Source: Blastobasis lacticolella
Lineage: Eukaryota; Arthropoda; Insecta; Lepidoptera; Blastobasidae
Assembly (NCBI GenBank): GCA_905147135.1
Contig: LR990055.1
Coordinates: 1,612,001 to 1,676,000, forward strand
DNA length: 64,000 bases
Reading direction: 5' to 3'
Shown: in pieces, positions 1 to 10,270 of the stretch
Position numbering within the stretch: the stretch's first letter is position 1
How the letters are laid out: the number at the start of each line of letters is the position of its first letter
Program-made: the position numbers and the translations under genes
The notes under the pieces: generated by a model
What the model saw: the letters and a program-made list of their open reading frames with translations, nothing else
What the model was told of the DNA's origin: nothing
Database searches by the model: none

Positions 1-210
1 AGAGGTCTCGGGTTCGATTCCCGGCCAAGCAGAACTTTAAATGATGAATTTTAATTTCTGTTACGGTTCTGGATGCTGTATGAATAATAAGTATGTATTT
101 AAAAATATATTAGTAGTTTATCAGTTATCTAGCACCTATAACACAAGCTTTGCTTTGTTGGGGCTAGATGGCGCTGTGTGAATTGTCCAAGCATATGTAT
201 TTATTTATTT
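1..210 (+). mobile_element. SINE-A copy 1, cut by window start
   Basis: The copy begins at the window edge just before the pol III B box (GGTTCGATTCC near 12-22). The family body follows: a segment centred on TTTCTGTTACGG, then GGGGCTAGATGGCGCTGTG, then a TTATTTATTT tail. The tRNA-like A-box half lies outside the window; it is present in the duplicate at 6895. Confidence 0.9.
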
Positions 211-841
211 AAAAGATAAACAAAAAAGTCCATTGCTATGTGTGCCAAAGCTGTAATGTGTGTGTATGAAAGATGATAGTGAAATTAATTGAAAAATACT
301 GTTACAATTAATATGTGAAAAAGTTCATGTACCAACGAAGAGTGATTAATGAATAGTTTGAGAAATTCGGCGAGTAGTTTCTATACATTTTGTGTAAATT
401 TGTAAAAAATATTGTTTCCATACTTTAATCGAAAAACATTAAACGCCAATCTATTATTACGTAAGTCATACCTATCCAAAATAACATGATTAGAAAACTA
501 CTAATCGAGAACTTCAATAAATGGAATACCCTACCCAAAAAGTTGAGATAATCCACTCATAGGCTCAAGGTGTCTCGACTGAATTCCCTGTTCCGTTAAA
601 CTTTAAACCGTATTGAGTACGAATGCTCTCGCAAACCCTGTTTGACTTCAGAAAGTAATTCCCGCTCAGCGTTATTGTTAACAATGCCCATTCACTTTAT
701 TCTTTAAACATCTTCAAGCTCATTTCTAATGGGCTCCACCTGCAAACGAGTTGAGAAAGTTAAAGCATATTTATATGAAACTCAGAGGCAATTTGTATTT
801 TTAAGAGGAAATATAATATTTATTACAAGCTTTCATTTAAC
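1..841 (+). repeat. 840-bp duplication, copy 1 (open at window edge)
   Basis: This stretch matches 6941-7780 base for base over about the first 800 bases. Only two differences are visible, a 1-bp indel near 803 and one substitution near 819. Similarity stops at 841, just after the first bases of an M-type fragment that continues in the other copy but not here. The left limit is unknown because the window begins inside the match. It contains most of a SINE-A copy and about 600 bp of otherwise unique DNA, so it is a segmental copy and not a known element. Confidence 0.95.
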
Positions 842-1072
842 CTGGAACCTGGAATGTTTTTCGTGTATCGCTGATGCGTTTTTGGCTGCTCCTTTTTAAT
901 TCTCTTTTGTTTATGGATTTGGCTCGCTCGCATTGCGGATAATTCGGATTCTTCCTAGTTTTTTGCTCACAATAGGAAATCCAAATAAGACATCTTGGTT
1001 TTATTTATGTGTACGTTGACATCTTGTGGTCTCTCTGAAGGGTTAAAGTTCGTAACGAAGTAATAAAAATAT

Positions 1073-1391
1073 TCATCTTGGCGTTAATGTCCCAGTCTTG
1101 CTCTCGCGTCGGTACGGGGTCCGCCTTGATCCAGGATTTGGCCTATCAGGTATCATTTGACCTCCGTGACCCTGTTACCAGGGGAACCTGACCAGATTGG
1201 ATCATGGCCACACATTCAGTTAACTGAATGTGCAGGTTTCATCACGATGTTTTCCCTCAATGTAGTGCATCGGTTAAAATTCAACTAATGTACATAACTC
1301 GGAAAAGAGTCATTGGTACACGGAGACACTGGGATTCGAACCTGGTACCTCTCGCTTACGTGTCAGATACCGTAACCACTCAGCCACTCAG
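1073..1391 (-). mobile_element. SINE-B copy 1
   Basis: Read on the minus strand it starts with a tRNA-like head (B box GGTTCGAATCCC), continues through a conserved body containing the ACATTCAG/CTGAATGT motif and a CCAGGGGAACC-type segment, and ends with ACGCCAAGATG. The head here is diverged, and the last part of the body has lost a few bases near 1120. Confidence 0.88.
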
Positions 1392-1718
1392 GAAGTAATC
1401 CGACAGAAAACTAAAGTTACCGACGTAAGTAGCTTACAGAATAAGTAAGCAGTGACAGTGGGCTGATCATATCTGACATAATTCGACTATAGGACTGTTG
1501 GAGATGAAGATGAAGGATTAAGAATTAAATCACTTTTTGTACACTAGTTCCACTTTATTATACAATTTTATTAAATTGCATAATAATGGAGTTCCATCAT
1601 GAAGTGACAACACAAAGTGTTAAAAAAATGGAGGATTAAACAATGGTCCTAGGTTCTAGAGCCTCTTACCTCAATAAAACCGATGAAGCAAGCACTCTAG
1701 CCAGCCATTAACGAACAG
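1392..1718. other. AT-rich stretch without recognisable gene
   Basis: No long frame, RNA gene or known repeat was seen between SINE-B and SINE-A. Confidence 0.6.
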
Positions 1719-1966
1719 GCGACCTGACTGGTTCAGTTGGTTAACAAGCCGGTCTGCCACGCAGAGGTTTGATTCCCGGCCTGGCAGAAATTGAAAATAT
1801 GAATTATTAATTTCTGTTACGGGTCTGGGTATATGTATAATAAGTATATTATATTTAAAAATATATGTGTAGTTTATCAGTTTTCTAGCACCCATAACAC
1901 GTATTGTTTATTTTGGGGCTAGATGGCGCTGTGGGAATTGTCCAAGCACATTTAGTTATTTATTTT
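1719..1966 (+). mobile_element. SINE-A copy 2
   Basis: The copy has an A-box-like TGGTTCAGTTGGTTAAC and a B box reduced to GGTTTGATTCCC by a small deletion. The body and the GGGGCTAGATGGCGCTGTG block are complete and the tail is AT-rich. It is more diverged than the duplicated copy at 6895. Confidence 0.9.
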
Positions 1967-2477
1967 TTGTTAAATCCTACACTTCAATTATTCTGAAATA
2001 AATACGCAGAGTTTGCAACTAGGGATTTATTGACCACCACACTTGTGACAGGTACTTATGTTAAGTATTTCGTTGCAATTTTAAGATTAGCCATGACAAG
2101 GCCAGAATATAAGAATGAAGAAAAGATAATAACGATAATAAAGAGCACAGAGCATAGACAAACATAGACAACGCAAATTCAACAGAAGTAAGTAGTCGAT
2201 TCCCCAGTGACGCTCTCAACTCGATTCCAAGCCGGATATAACCAGACCACTTCGATGCCTCAGATAAAGTTGGCTGTGTTCGCATCGGCTTCGGTGCGAA
2301 TGGAAATGCCGTGAAGTTTTTAATTAAATTCACACTCGATGAAACGCATTAGTGAAATATCGTTGGAAGCGGCGAGAGGAAGCTTTCAGTTTTTCCTATT
2401 AATTGTTTTGTAAAATATGGCGTGCGAAAATTGTTGTTTGGTCGCCTTCCTTTTTTTAATTAGACTCAAACTAGTTA
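1967..2477. other. Unassigned AT-rich stretch
   Basis: A 90-codon minus-strand frame lies at 2061-2333. It ends in a leucine-rich hydrophobic run, but I recognise no family and its composition does not differ from the surroundings. I do not call it a gene. Confidence 0.5.
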
Positions 2478-2950
2478 GCGATTCTAGCGCTGTGATATCT
2501 CAAATTCGACATTTTCTATAACCAAAAACTTTTTTGTTTTTGTTTTATGTCATACAGTAGGCAAACAGGCAAGCGGGCCACCTGCTGAAAAGTGGTCACC
2601 ACTGCCTATAGACATTAGCTACACCAAGAGTATCGCCAATGCGTTGCTCACCTCTATAACACGTTGCTCTGGCTGCAAAAAGACAAATGCCCCTCCACTG
2701 CCAAAGCCACGGTTCCCCAAATTCCCACCCCATGGAGCACTGGAAACCTTACTCACCGGCAGAAACACAACACTATTTAAAACTGTATTAAAACTTCACT
2801 GAAATTGATCCACGACAATATTTGTCGTTCGAAAATAGTTGTGAAAATATGATTTGACTGCAACAAACATTTCAATCTTATTATTAATGGAGGTATGTGG
2901 CTAGAAACAATGTTGAATTCGAGATGTCACAGCGTGAGAATTAGGCCCCA
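2478..2950. mobile_element. MITE-L copy 1, split by a LINE insertion
   Basis: The outer parts (2478-2531 and 2790-2950) match the intact copy at 18183-18398 in order. The ends form an inverted repeat with GCGCTGTGATAT near 2488 facing ATGTCACAGCG near 2923. No coding capacity is visible, as expected for a non-autonomous DNA element. The superfamily is not determined. Confidence 0.75.
2532..2789 (-). mobile_element. LINE-D 3' end inserted in MITE-L
   Basis: A T-rich stretch at the left (the poly-A end in minus orientation) is followed by GGCAAACAGGCAAGCGGGCC and the D2-subfamily body shared with 21.4 and 27.5 kb. Flanking AAAACTT at 2525-2531 and 2790-2796 looks like a 7-bp target-site duplication, so this is a 5'-truncated insertion of about 258 bp. 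Confidence 0.82.
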
Positions 2951-3150
2951 GGCATATGACCGCAATCTCACTTGGTGGTAAGTGACGATGCGGCCGTTGA
3001 TGGAGGAACAGCCTATTTACTCTAGCCTTGCGGGCGACTAGATAATTATGATCAGGGAACACACGCAGGCAACGCCTTACATCCCTTATTTCACTGGTTC
3101 TGGGCTCATCACAACAAGTCTCTCGCAACATTCTCCACATTGAACATTGA
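2951..3150 (-). pseudogene. LINE-E ORF2 C-terminal remnant
   Basis: The minus-strand frame of 79 codons (2901-3140) contains CLRVFPDHNYLVARKARVNR. This corresponds to the VFPDHYNLDAFKARVNR-type end of non-LTR reverse transcriptase ORFs in the same family as 34.7 and 38.6 kb. It is only a tail fragment: no RT or endonuclease motif is present. It abuts MITE-L. Confidence 0.7.
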
Positions 3151-3193
3151 CTTTTACAGGCGATACTGACCCATTTTGTTTATAAGCTACGTA

Positions 3194-4038
3194 GACTCTG
3201 TCTAAAAAATGAATATTGTGACGAAACATTTACTCGCCGGCTGAAGAACCTCTTATTGGAAAATCCAATATATTCAATAAAAGAGTTTATCGAATTAATT
3301 TTGACATGACAAGTGATTAATTAAATTACCCGAGCACTACAATTGCAATTTTGATGTAATTTTATTATTTATGTTGGACATTTCAAATATTATTTGTATA
3401 TCGTATCACGTAGGTATATCCTACCTGACATTTTTTTTATTATTTTGTTTTAATTGACATACCATATTTAATTCACATGTATACTATTATCTATACCATA
3501 CCTACTTAGGCTAGACTACTTACCTATGGACATGTTTTTTTTTTTTTTTTGTAATTTATTGTGTTGGACATTTACTGTTCCACTGATAGGTATTCCATTA
3601 CGAATAAGTACCTAAACACGCAGTTGACATTTATTTGATATATTTTTATTTTTATTTAATTTTTGACTGTTTTCATTTAATTGTAATTACTTATTTAATT
3701 TCATTATAATTATTATTATTTATATTATGACGAAATCTCTGTGAATTGCTTATATGAATGTGTAGTATAATGTTATTTTCATTGATTAATAAATGAGTCT
3801 AATCTAAAATCTAATCCAATCTAAAAAGTCAAGCGACAGGGGAAATTAGAAGGTTGATTGAAATCAACAAGTAATAAATAGTTAAATAAATAAGCTGATT
3901 TTGAATATTGAAGACGTTCATCTTTTAGCTACTATCTTGTTGTATACGGACGTCTTTATTATTCAATTAGTTTTGCTTAATTGTTAATTTCTATCAATCG
4001 TATAACTTCCCAAGTCGCTTGACTTTTTAGACAGAGTC
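3194..4038. mobile_element. Foldback/MITE split by a LINE insertion
   Basis: GACTCTGTCTAAAAA at 3194-3208 is the exact reverse complement of 4024-4038. If 3209-3827 is set aside, the remaining DNA folds into an inverted repeat with arms of about 100 bp: AAAAAGTCAAGCGAC at 3823-3837 faces 4013-4027, and imperfect pairing extends inward. This is a foldback element of roughly 226 bp with no coding capacity. Confidence 0.8.
3209..3819 (+). pseudogene. 5'-truncated LINE with ORF2 C-terminus
   Basis: The insertion is bounded by TCTAAAAA on both sides (3201-3208 and 3820-3827), a clean 8-bp target-site duplication. Codons from about 3208 to the stop at 3307-3309 read ...TRRLKNLLLENPIYSIKEF, a typical non-LTR ORF2 C-terminus. 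An AT-rich 3' UTR of about 500 bp follows, containing AATAAA and ending in TCTAA-like repeats. The clade is not assigned. Confidence 0.78.
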
Positions 4039-4574
4039 ACAAAGTAAAAAACGGCCCGTTCCAACAGTCTTGTTCAAAAATCTCAGGGTTACGTTGAAAT
4101 GATAATGTACTATGAAAATTTAAACTCCTTTTGCTATCTAGTGGAGTTCTAAAACACATATATTGAAGAGATAGTAACCAGTTACAAGTAGTCGACCTTA
4201 TATGGTACAAATTCGGAAATAAAAATTCTAGCAACGGGCATTCTCCGTTCACAGCTTGCTTGGAATCACGTCCAATATCAAAGTTATATTAACAGCGGAC
4301 TTTCTTTAATACCTTCGAAAGAGGCGCTGGTTCCAACTTTGTTACTTGAACTTATCATTAGGAAGTTTAGTTCCGAGTTCTGCCACCGGTTTATGTGCAA
4401 TGAAGTGAGCGTATCTGTGGGGTGGGTTGTATGCAAGCGTTGCATGCATTGCAGTTTGCAAAACTATCCGAGATTCCAAGTCGAAGTGGAAAGATATAAC
4501 GATGTCCATTCTTAGTGTGGTCGGTAGCTTAAACTTTGATTTTTTTGTTTTGATTTGTCGATAGTTACACATAA
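4039..4574. other. Unassigned stretch
   Basis: Anonymous frames of 71 and 101 codons occur on the minus strand. Neither has a recognisable motif. Confidence 0.5.
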
Positions 4575-5188
4575 GAAGCGTCGGTAGCCTGATGGGTAAG
4601 TGGACCGACTCGTACCCTCGTAATGTATTCATCGGATAGGAACACAATGTTTTTTAAAATAACATTATTGTTTGGCTCCGGTATTACGTAAAGCGGAGAT
4701 ATGTATGGTCTGTTCAAACTGACTGGTCTTATTTGGTGAAAAAACAAAACCCAAAATCACAAATTGCCGTAGCAATCACGCTTCGTATACTGTGCATATT
4801 TAATGTCTAGAATTTTATAAGAATCACATAGAATGTAAATTTCCACGAATATTGCTGCAAATTATCCATTTAAATTCATAATTTCCATAGCCAAATAAGA
4901 CAAGTCAGTCTGGACAAATTTTATAAGTTGATTACATCTTGTCTTAGTTATGGATATTAGTTGAACACTAACCGATGATCTTACGGTAATACGGAAAACA
5001 TCGTGACGATACCTGCACATCTAGGCAGCATTATTGTGTATTCATGATCTAATCTAACCAGATTCCCCTGTGAACAGGGTCACGAAGGTCAGATGGCAGT
5101 CGCTCACACTGTAATCACCTAATCTTCCAAATCCTTGATCATGGCCAAAGCGTGCGAGAGCACAGCTAGTACATTAATGCTCAAATCA
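4575..5188 (+). mobile_element. SINE-B copy 2, head and body separated by 320 bp
   Basis: A tRNA-like head (AGCGTCGGTAGCCTGATGGG and the following GACTCGTACCCTCG) lies at 4575-4620. The matching body starts at 4944 with TTAGTTGAACACTAACCGATG and runs to about 5188. The intervening 4621-4943 is AT-rich and unlike the SINE, so it may be an insertion or may have replaced the B-box region. The two parts could also be independent fragments. Confidence 0.6.
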
Positions 5189-5288
5189 CCACATTCATAA
5201 GTGGTGTAGTATCTGACAGAGTAGAAAATAGCATCAATTTAAAAGAGATAGTTAGTCCTTGTACAAGTGGAACAATGTGCCTTCGAGG

Positions 5289-5345
5289 TGTATGTATGTA
5301 TGTAAACTCTTTATTCCATCATAAATAATTACAGGAATGTCAAAA
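5289..5345 (-). mobile_element. LINE-F 3' tail fragment
   Basis: On the minus strand AATAAAGAGTTTACATACATA closes an F-type 3' end, matching 45.6 kb. Only the last few dozen bases are certain. Confidence 0.55.
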
Positions 5346-5671
5346 GTATAATTTTACAATGCAAACACGGGCTCCACAATTGGATTTCCTTCGGCCAACC
5401 TTTTGTATGAAATAACAGAAGCTAAAACATTCCTAAGCCTTTCACAAAGTTTCTAAATCCACACTCCAGTGAAAATTGCGACGAAACTAAAGAGAAGTTA
5501 GTAGGGACTTTAAAATTCTCTGTATGAGGTGGATGTTTGAAATTATGACAACACGGAATATTTAAGCGTTTTCCGGCTATAGTTCATGCCAAGAGGATTG
5601 GCAATTACGGACATTGAGCTCTCGGTTAGAACTAATTTGCAAGTGCTCACGGTAGCTGTAATGATTTAAAA

Positions 5672-5852
5672 TTGTTTTTTTATGTAATACGGCAGACAAA
5701 CAGGCAAGCGATGCGGGCCACCTGATGGAAAGTGGTCACCGCCGCCTATGGACATTAGCAACACCAGGGGCGCTACCAAAGCGTTGCCCGCGTTTAAGAA
5801 GACCTTTAATATACCTCTTGAACGATCCCATGTCAAGTACAAATCCATATTC
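5672..5852 (-). mobile_element. LINE-D 3' end
   Basis: A T-run and GGCAGACAAACAGGCAAGCG begin the minus-strand 3' end. The frame 5666-5953 gives WDRSRGILKVFLNAGNALV followed by the GGGDHFPSGGP segment common to the family. This is the terminal part of ORF2 and the start of the 3' UTR only. A 4-bp insertion (GATG) near 5711 distinguishes it from 59.4 kb. Confidence 0.8.
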
Positions 5853-6140
5853 TTTTTGGGCATTCCACAAAAAACAAATAAATGATAATTAAGCATTGGA
5901 CCAAGTAATTGTGGGTGTGGTGTAGGTAATGCGTGTATTACGGATATGCCCAAAAATATGGCACGTTAATGGTTTATCATCGCCATAAAAATTGAATCAA
6001 GGGGCAGTTCTCCTTACAAAGTAAGGAGTTTCTTTCATCATTGTTAGTAACTTGAATACAAATGTAATATTAATAACTAGTTGACACGGCGCGACTTCGT
6101 TCGCGCATCCTATTTTTTTCTTGCTTATAATCCTTCCACT

Positions 6141-6399
6141 GGCCGTGTGGTGTCCGGCGGAGTAGAATAGCACCAACCCCTTACGCTCATGGGTGTCGTA
6201 CAAGGCGACTAATGTTTTCGAGGCAAAAGATCAAGAGTCTCCGTAGTCTGGAAAATGGGCAGCAGCATTTTCCATTGTATTATTTAAACATTGCGATCTC
6301 CAACCCGCCTGCCAAGCGTGGAGACTATGGCAATGACCTCCCCTTTCGTGGGCGAGGCCCTAAGTCTTGCAGTGGACTGTTACGGGCTGTAATGATGAA
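6141..6399 (+). mobile_element. Retroposon-C copy 1
   Basis: The element starts GGCCGTGTGGTGTCCGGC and passes through CAAGGCGACTAATGTTTTCG and CAACCCGCCTGCCAAGCGTGG. It ends with GCAGTGGACTGTTACGGGCT and a short TGATGA tail. No A or B box was found, so it may be a LINE-derived 3' fragment and not a classical SINE. The 66-codon frame inside is not a gene: the DNA is simply conserved between copies. Confidence 0.88.
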
Positions 6400-6894
6400 T
6401 CCTTCCACTTGAATAATTATATCTATTATTGAAAACCGCATTAAAATCCGTTGCGTAGTAAGATCTAAGCGTACATAGATACAGACGGCGGGAAGCAACT
6501 TTGTTCTACAGTAATGATACACATTTTATAAATTCTAAGCATAAGAAGTTCACAATTTTTCTCGGCAAGTCACGTAAAAATGAAATGTAGAGTTCTACTG
6601 ATTTATAATGTAGAGATCGCGGAGAGATGCCTCGCAGCCGGAGGTAAAGCGGGTAAAGTGAACAAAACCTCCGGCGGCTACACTCTACTTTTTTGCGAAG
6701 TTTTATAGCGCATACGGGAGCCGGTAGAGTCGACTCTATCAATCATTTTTGATGAACCGTGTGTTAAGGGGTTAGCCGGGTTCAGTGAAAACAAATGATG
6801 TGTTTTTCTTACTGTTGTGAGTGTGTAAAGGTCTGCTCATGTTAGGCGGAATCATTGAGTCATCCTTTATTTGCACAAAAGACACGACGACAAT
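6400..6894. other. Unassigned stretch with small inverted repeat
   Basis: A CpG-richer patch holds a perfect 9-bp inverted repeat (GCCGGAGGT at 6637-6645, ACCTCCGGC at 6667-6675). No gene was recognised. Confidence 0.5.
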
Positions 6895-7150
6895 GACGAC
6901 CTAAGTGGTTCAGTTGGTTAACATGCCACGTCTGCCACGCAGAGGTCTCGGGTTCGATTCCCGGCCAAGCAGAACTTTAAATGATGAATTTTAATTTCTG
7001 TTACGGTTCTGGATGCTGTATGAATAATAAGTATGTATTTAAAAATATATTAGTAGTTTATCAGTTATCTAGCACCTATAACACAAGCTTTGCTTTGTTG
7101 GGGCTAGATGGCGCTGTGTGAATTGTCCAAGCATATGTATTTATTTATTT
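6895..7150 (+). mobile_element. SINE-A copy 3
   Basis: The copy is full length, with A-box half TGGTTCAGTTGGTTAAC, B box GGTTCGATTCC, complete body and a TTATTTATTT tail. From 6941 on it is identical to the copy at the window start. Confidence 0.94.
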
Positions 7151-7780
7151 AAAAGATAAACAAAAAAGTCCATTGCTATGTGTGCCAAAGCTGTAATGTG
7201 TGTGTATGAAAGATGATAGTGAAATTAATTGAAAAATACTGTTACAATTAATATGTGAAAAAGTTCATGTACCAACGAAGAGTGATTAATGAATAGTTTG
7301 AGAAATTCGGCGAGTAGTTTCTATACATTTTGTGTAAATTTGTAAAAAATATTGTTTCCATACTTTAATCGAAAAACATTAAACGCCAATCTATTATTAC
7401 GTAAGTCATACCTATCCAAAATAACATGATTAGAAAACTACTAATCGAGAACTTCAATAAATGGAATACCCTACCCAAAAAGTTGAGATAATCCACTCAT
7501 AGGCTCAAGGTGTCTCGACTGAATTCCCTGTTCCGTTAAACTTTAAACCGTATTGAGTACGAATGCTCTCGCAAACCCTGTTTGACTTCAGAAAGTAATT
7601 CCCGCTCAGCGTTATTGTTAACAATGCCCATTCACTTTATTCTTTAAACATCTTCAAGCTCATTTCTAATGGGCTCCACCTGCAAACGAGTTGAGAAAGT
7701 TAAAGCATATTTATATGAAACTCAGAGGCAATTTGTATTTTTAGAGGAAATATAATCTTTATTACAAGCTTTCATTTAAC
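6941..7780 (+). repeat. 840-bp duplication, copy 2
   Basis: The partner of 1-841 in direct orientation at an offset of 6940 bp. The M fragment at the right edge runs uninterrupted across the breakpoint here, whereas it is cut at 841. This copy therefore looks like the parental arrangement. Confidence 0.95.
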
Positions 7781-7975
7781 TTACAATGTTTGTATGTTAC
7801 TATGTAATTTCGGGGAAATCTTGCAAGATTATTTGACACACTTCCCGGTGTTCAATTGAGCTGAAATTTGGTATACGTATGTGCATTAATATGGTATTGT
7901 GGAGGTGGTCTGATGGTGGAGTCGGAAGATGGTCATAGGAACTACTGAACGCAACAAGATAACCCCATAGTGTTT
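7755..7975 (+). mobile_element. Family-M fragment
   Basis: The block runs from TTTATTACAAGCTTTCATTT through AATCTTGCAAG, CTTCCCGGTGTTCAATTGAG and GAGCTGAAATTTGGTATAC to a GATGGTGGAGTCGGAAG segment. The same order of blocks recurs in part at 8260, 14060, 30633 and 60955. No frame is conserved. It is an interspersed repeat of uncertain class. Confidence 0.7.
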
Positions 7976-8004
7976 GATTGAGAACTATGCGATAAAAACG
8001 AGTC

Positions 8005-8044
8005 TCAACAGATTATAAATTATACTTTTTATAATCTGTTGAGT
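8005..8044. repeat. Perfect 16-bp hairpin
   Basis: CTCAACAGATTATAAA at 8005-8020 is the exact reverse complement of 8029-8044, with an 8-nt AT-rich loop. Confidence 0.9.
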
Positions 8045-8259
8045 CCAGTTCTGAACATGTTCGCTGACAGTACGTCCACAGGCGAGAAATTTAAATGATG
8101 CGTTGTGACTGTACGTTGAAGGGCGTGGTACATTTTCTTATGAGTTTGGACACTACATCGACTGACGATAGGTACTTTTGCTTTTAGGTATTAGGAAGAG
8201 CTGTATCCACTGTCATCTTGTGAGCACTTTCGTATTTATTATCGTAAAATTTTAGCGCC

Positions 8260-8400
8260 TTTCCGGATTCCCATTGAGCTGAAATTTTGCATACTCATGT
8301 TAGTTCGGTGACAATGCAATGTCCCCATACCATCGAGCTGATCTGATAATTGAGACGGAATTTTGGCCTTAGGAATTCCTAAACCTAAATCGAGTTTGGG
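8260..8400 (+). mobile_element. Family-M fragment
   Basis: Contains CATTGAGCTGAAATTTTGCA, the ACCATCGAGCTGATCTGAT block and a GAGACGGAATTTTGGCC segment. This is a more 3' part of the same family as 7755. Confidence 0.6.
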
Positions 8401-8509
8401 CTGGGTCTGCTCTGACTAATTAAAAAACACCCGGATCACAAAGTCTACATGAAAAAATATTTATCATTTGAGAACTTCATTTGGTTTCATGCGTTGAACC
8501 CAAACGAAT

Positions 8510-8780
8510 GAAATTTATATCAAAGCTAGTTAATCTAACCGACAGAAATATACATATACTAAAACATTTTCTAAACCACTAAACCAGTTTTACAAAAAAC
8601 ACAGCTAAGAACCATCTTGATTACACTGGCTTACATAGAATTACTCGCATCGATATCTGTCCATCTGTTCGGGAGCTACTCTGCCACAGACAGACAGAAC
8701 CATAGAGCCACAGATACACACGTAAAGCTTATAACGTCCTTTTTCGTCGGCATTAAAAGTATATTTAACTTCATAGTTTA
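8510..8780 (+). mobile_element. Family-H fragment
   Basis: The order of blocks is AGCTAAGAACCATCTTGATT, then TGTTCGGGAGCTACTCTGCC, then ACAGACAGACAG, then CCTTTTTCGTCGGCATTAAA. It matches 34.1, 48.4 and 59.1 kb. The short frames here follow the repeat and are not genes. Confidence 0.72.
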
Positions 8781-9214
8781 ACGGGTAAACGAGTTCTTGT
8801 CTTTTGACATGGACTTGTGCAGGGATAGCCACCCTTATGGCTCATAACGTAGGTATTTGTGTAATTTTAATATCACAGGTTAGGCTGTCTGGAATTTGTC
8901 GGCTGGCAGCCGACGCTACGGAATTTATCGATGCCCCTTCATTACAGCTATATCGCGATCGATTTGGAGATGTGTCGACGGTGTGAGTTTAAGTCTTACC
9001 TTCAATTTGGATTTATGTAAAACGCCGTATCAAGTATCAAGGAACATTGACCACTCGCTTACGAGTCGGACTCCTTAATCATTAGGCCACGGTTCGCATT
9101 TGAATCGTCCACAAGTGTACCTAATTCACTCTGCACAGAAAGTTGCCACTTCGTGAATTGTCCAATGTGGCTGCAATTCGTGTATTCTTTGTCCTTCCCC
9201 AATCAAGCATATCT
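8781..9214. other. Unassigned stretch with a diverged SINE-B head
   Basis: Minus-strand GTGGCCTAATGATTAAGGAG and GACTCGTAAGCGAG at about 9045-9090 match the SINE-B tRNA-like head, but no body follows. The rest is anonymous; two overlapping 60-codon frames lack any motif. Confidence 0.5.
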
Positions 9215-9360
9215 GGAGTTACAGGTGGTAGCACTCTGTCTAGACTGAGAAGTCTGCCTGGGTGAGTACCACCGCCTTATCCAGTTCTGCCGCCAAGCAA
9301 CAATGCTTGGCGGCAGAACTGCCAATTGTTGTGTTCCACTTTGAAGGTTCCCCTACGAGA
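9215..9360 (+). mobile_element. Family-J fragment with internal palindrome
   Basis: CTGGGTGAGTACCACCGCC and TTCTGCCGCCAAGCAACAATG begin the J block. In the copy at 44.1 kb the order continues differently, whereas here an inverted copy of the preceding 17 bases follows. Confidence 0.72.
9283..9320. repeat. Perfect 17-bp hairpin
   Basis: AGTTCTGCCGCCAAGCA at 9283-9299 pairs perfectly with 9304-9320 around the 4-nt loop ACAA. It is GC-rich and could form a stable cruciform or RNA stem. Confidence 0.95.
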
Positions 9361-9669
9361 AAAAACCACTGACTGTACTACCTATACTGATATTAATAAT
9401 TAATTATCTCCCTACCTATACGATACATGAATAAATAAATAAATAAATGATGATATGCCTATTAAAAAAAAACTGCACAAACTAATAAAGCTATAAACCC
9501 AATACCGGGAAAACGTTTCATTTAAATATTATTTACCAAATGATATTTTATCGAAACGCTCACTTCCTCGAATTTCATAACATATAATACTTACTTCACC
9601 GAATTACGTTGCTTATTAAATACCCACTTCGTTGAATGTCATTACATATAATAATAGTCTTTATGCATA
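9361..9669. other. Unassigned AT-rich stretch
   Basis: Contains an AAATAAATAAATAAAT run near 9430, possibly an old retroposon tail. No gene was recognised. Confidence 0.5.
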
Positions 9670-9951
9670 ACGTGTAATGTCCCATGATTCAAGTTTTGGC
9701 AGATCAGGTTATTTCAGTGGAATGACTGTCACCTGATCTCCGTAACCATGTTAACAGGGGAACCTGACCAGATTGGATCATCGTTACACATTCAGTCGCC
9801 TGAATGTGCAGGTTTAATCACGATATTTTCCCTCACCGTAAGTGAATCGATTAGCATTCAACTAATGTACATAACTCACAGAAGAGTCATTGGTATATGC
9901 CTGTACCTTTCAGTTACGAGTTAGATACCAACCAATAGGCTACCGACGCTC
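9670..9951 (-). mobile_element. SINE-B copy 3
   Basis: The body is complete on the minus strand. The tRNA-like head has lost a recognisable B box, since the bases between GTCATTGGTATATG and CTTTCAGTTACGAG are deleted. The 3' end lacks the GC-rich CCCTCGTGCGCGAGAGC block. Confidence 0.85.
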
Positions 9952-10270
9952 CCATTTCCAAAAATATTTACCTCAATATATCACATTAACATCTTCAAGT
10001 TTGGAAGAGTATGAAACAATGATTGATCAAAATCTATTGACGGCTGTTTACACGATATAATTGGATAGCCTCGCCGGGTGTGTTGACTCTCTGTGATGGA
10101 AGAACCTCTTATGTAAGAACTGGCCGTTCTTTGCGGTTTTCACCCGTGCGTAACTCAACTGTAAACATTCAACTATCCCGCAGGATAATAATTTTTTCCG
10201 GGATTAAAAGTACTAGGTATGATACATGGGAATAATGTAGCATCCTATTTTTAAACGTGGTTTCGTTTGC
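9952..10270. other. Unassigned stretch
   Basis: Nothing recognised. Confidence 0.5.

Noticed and set aside
1..7780. LTR retrotransposon with 840-bp LTRs
   Set aside because: No primer-binding site, polypurine tract or gag-pol frame lies between the copies, and the ends lack TG...CA.
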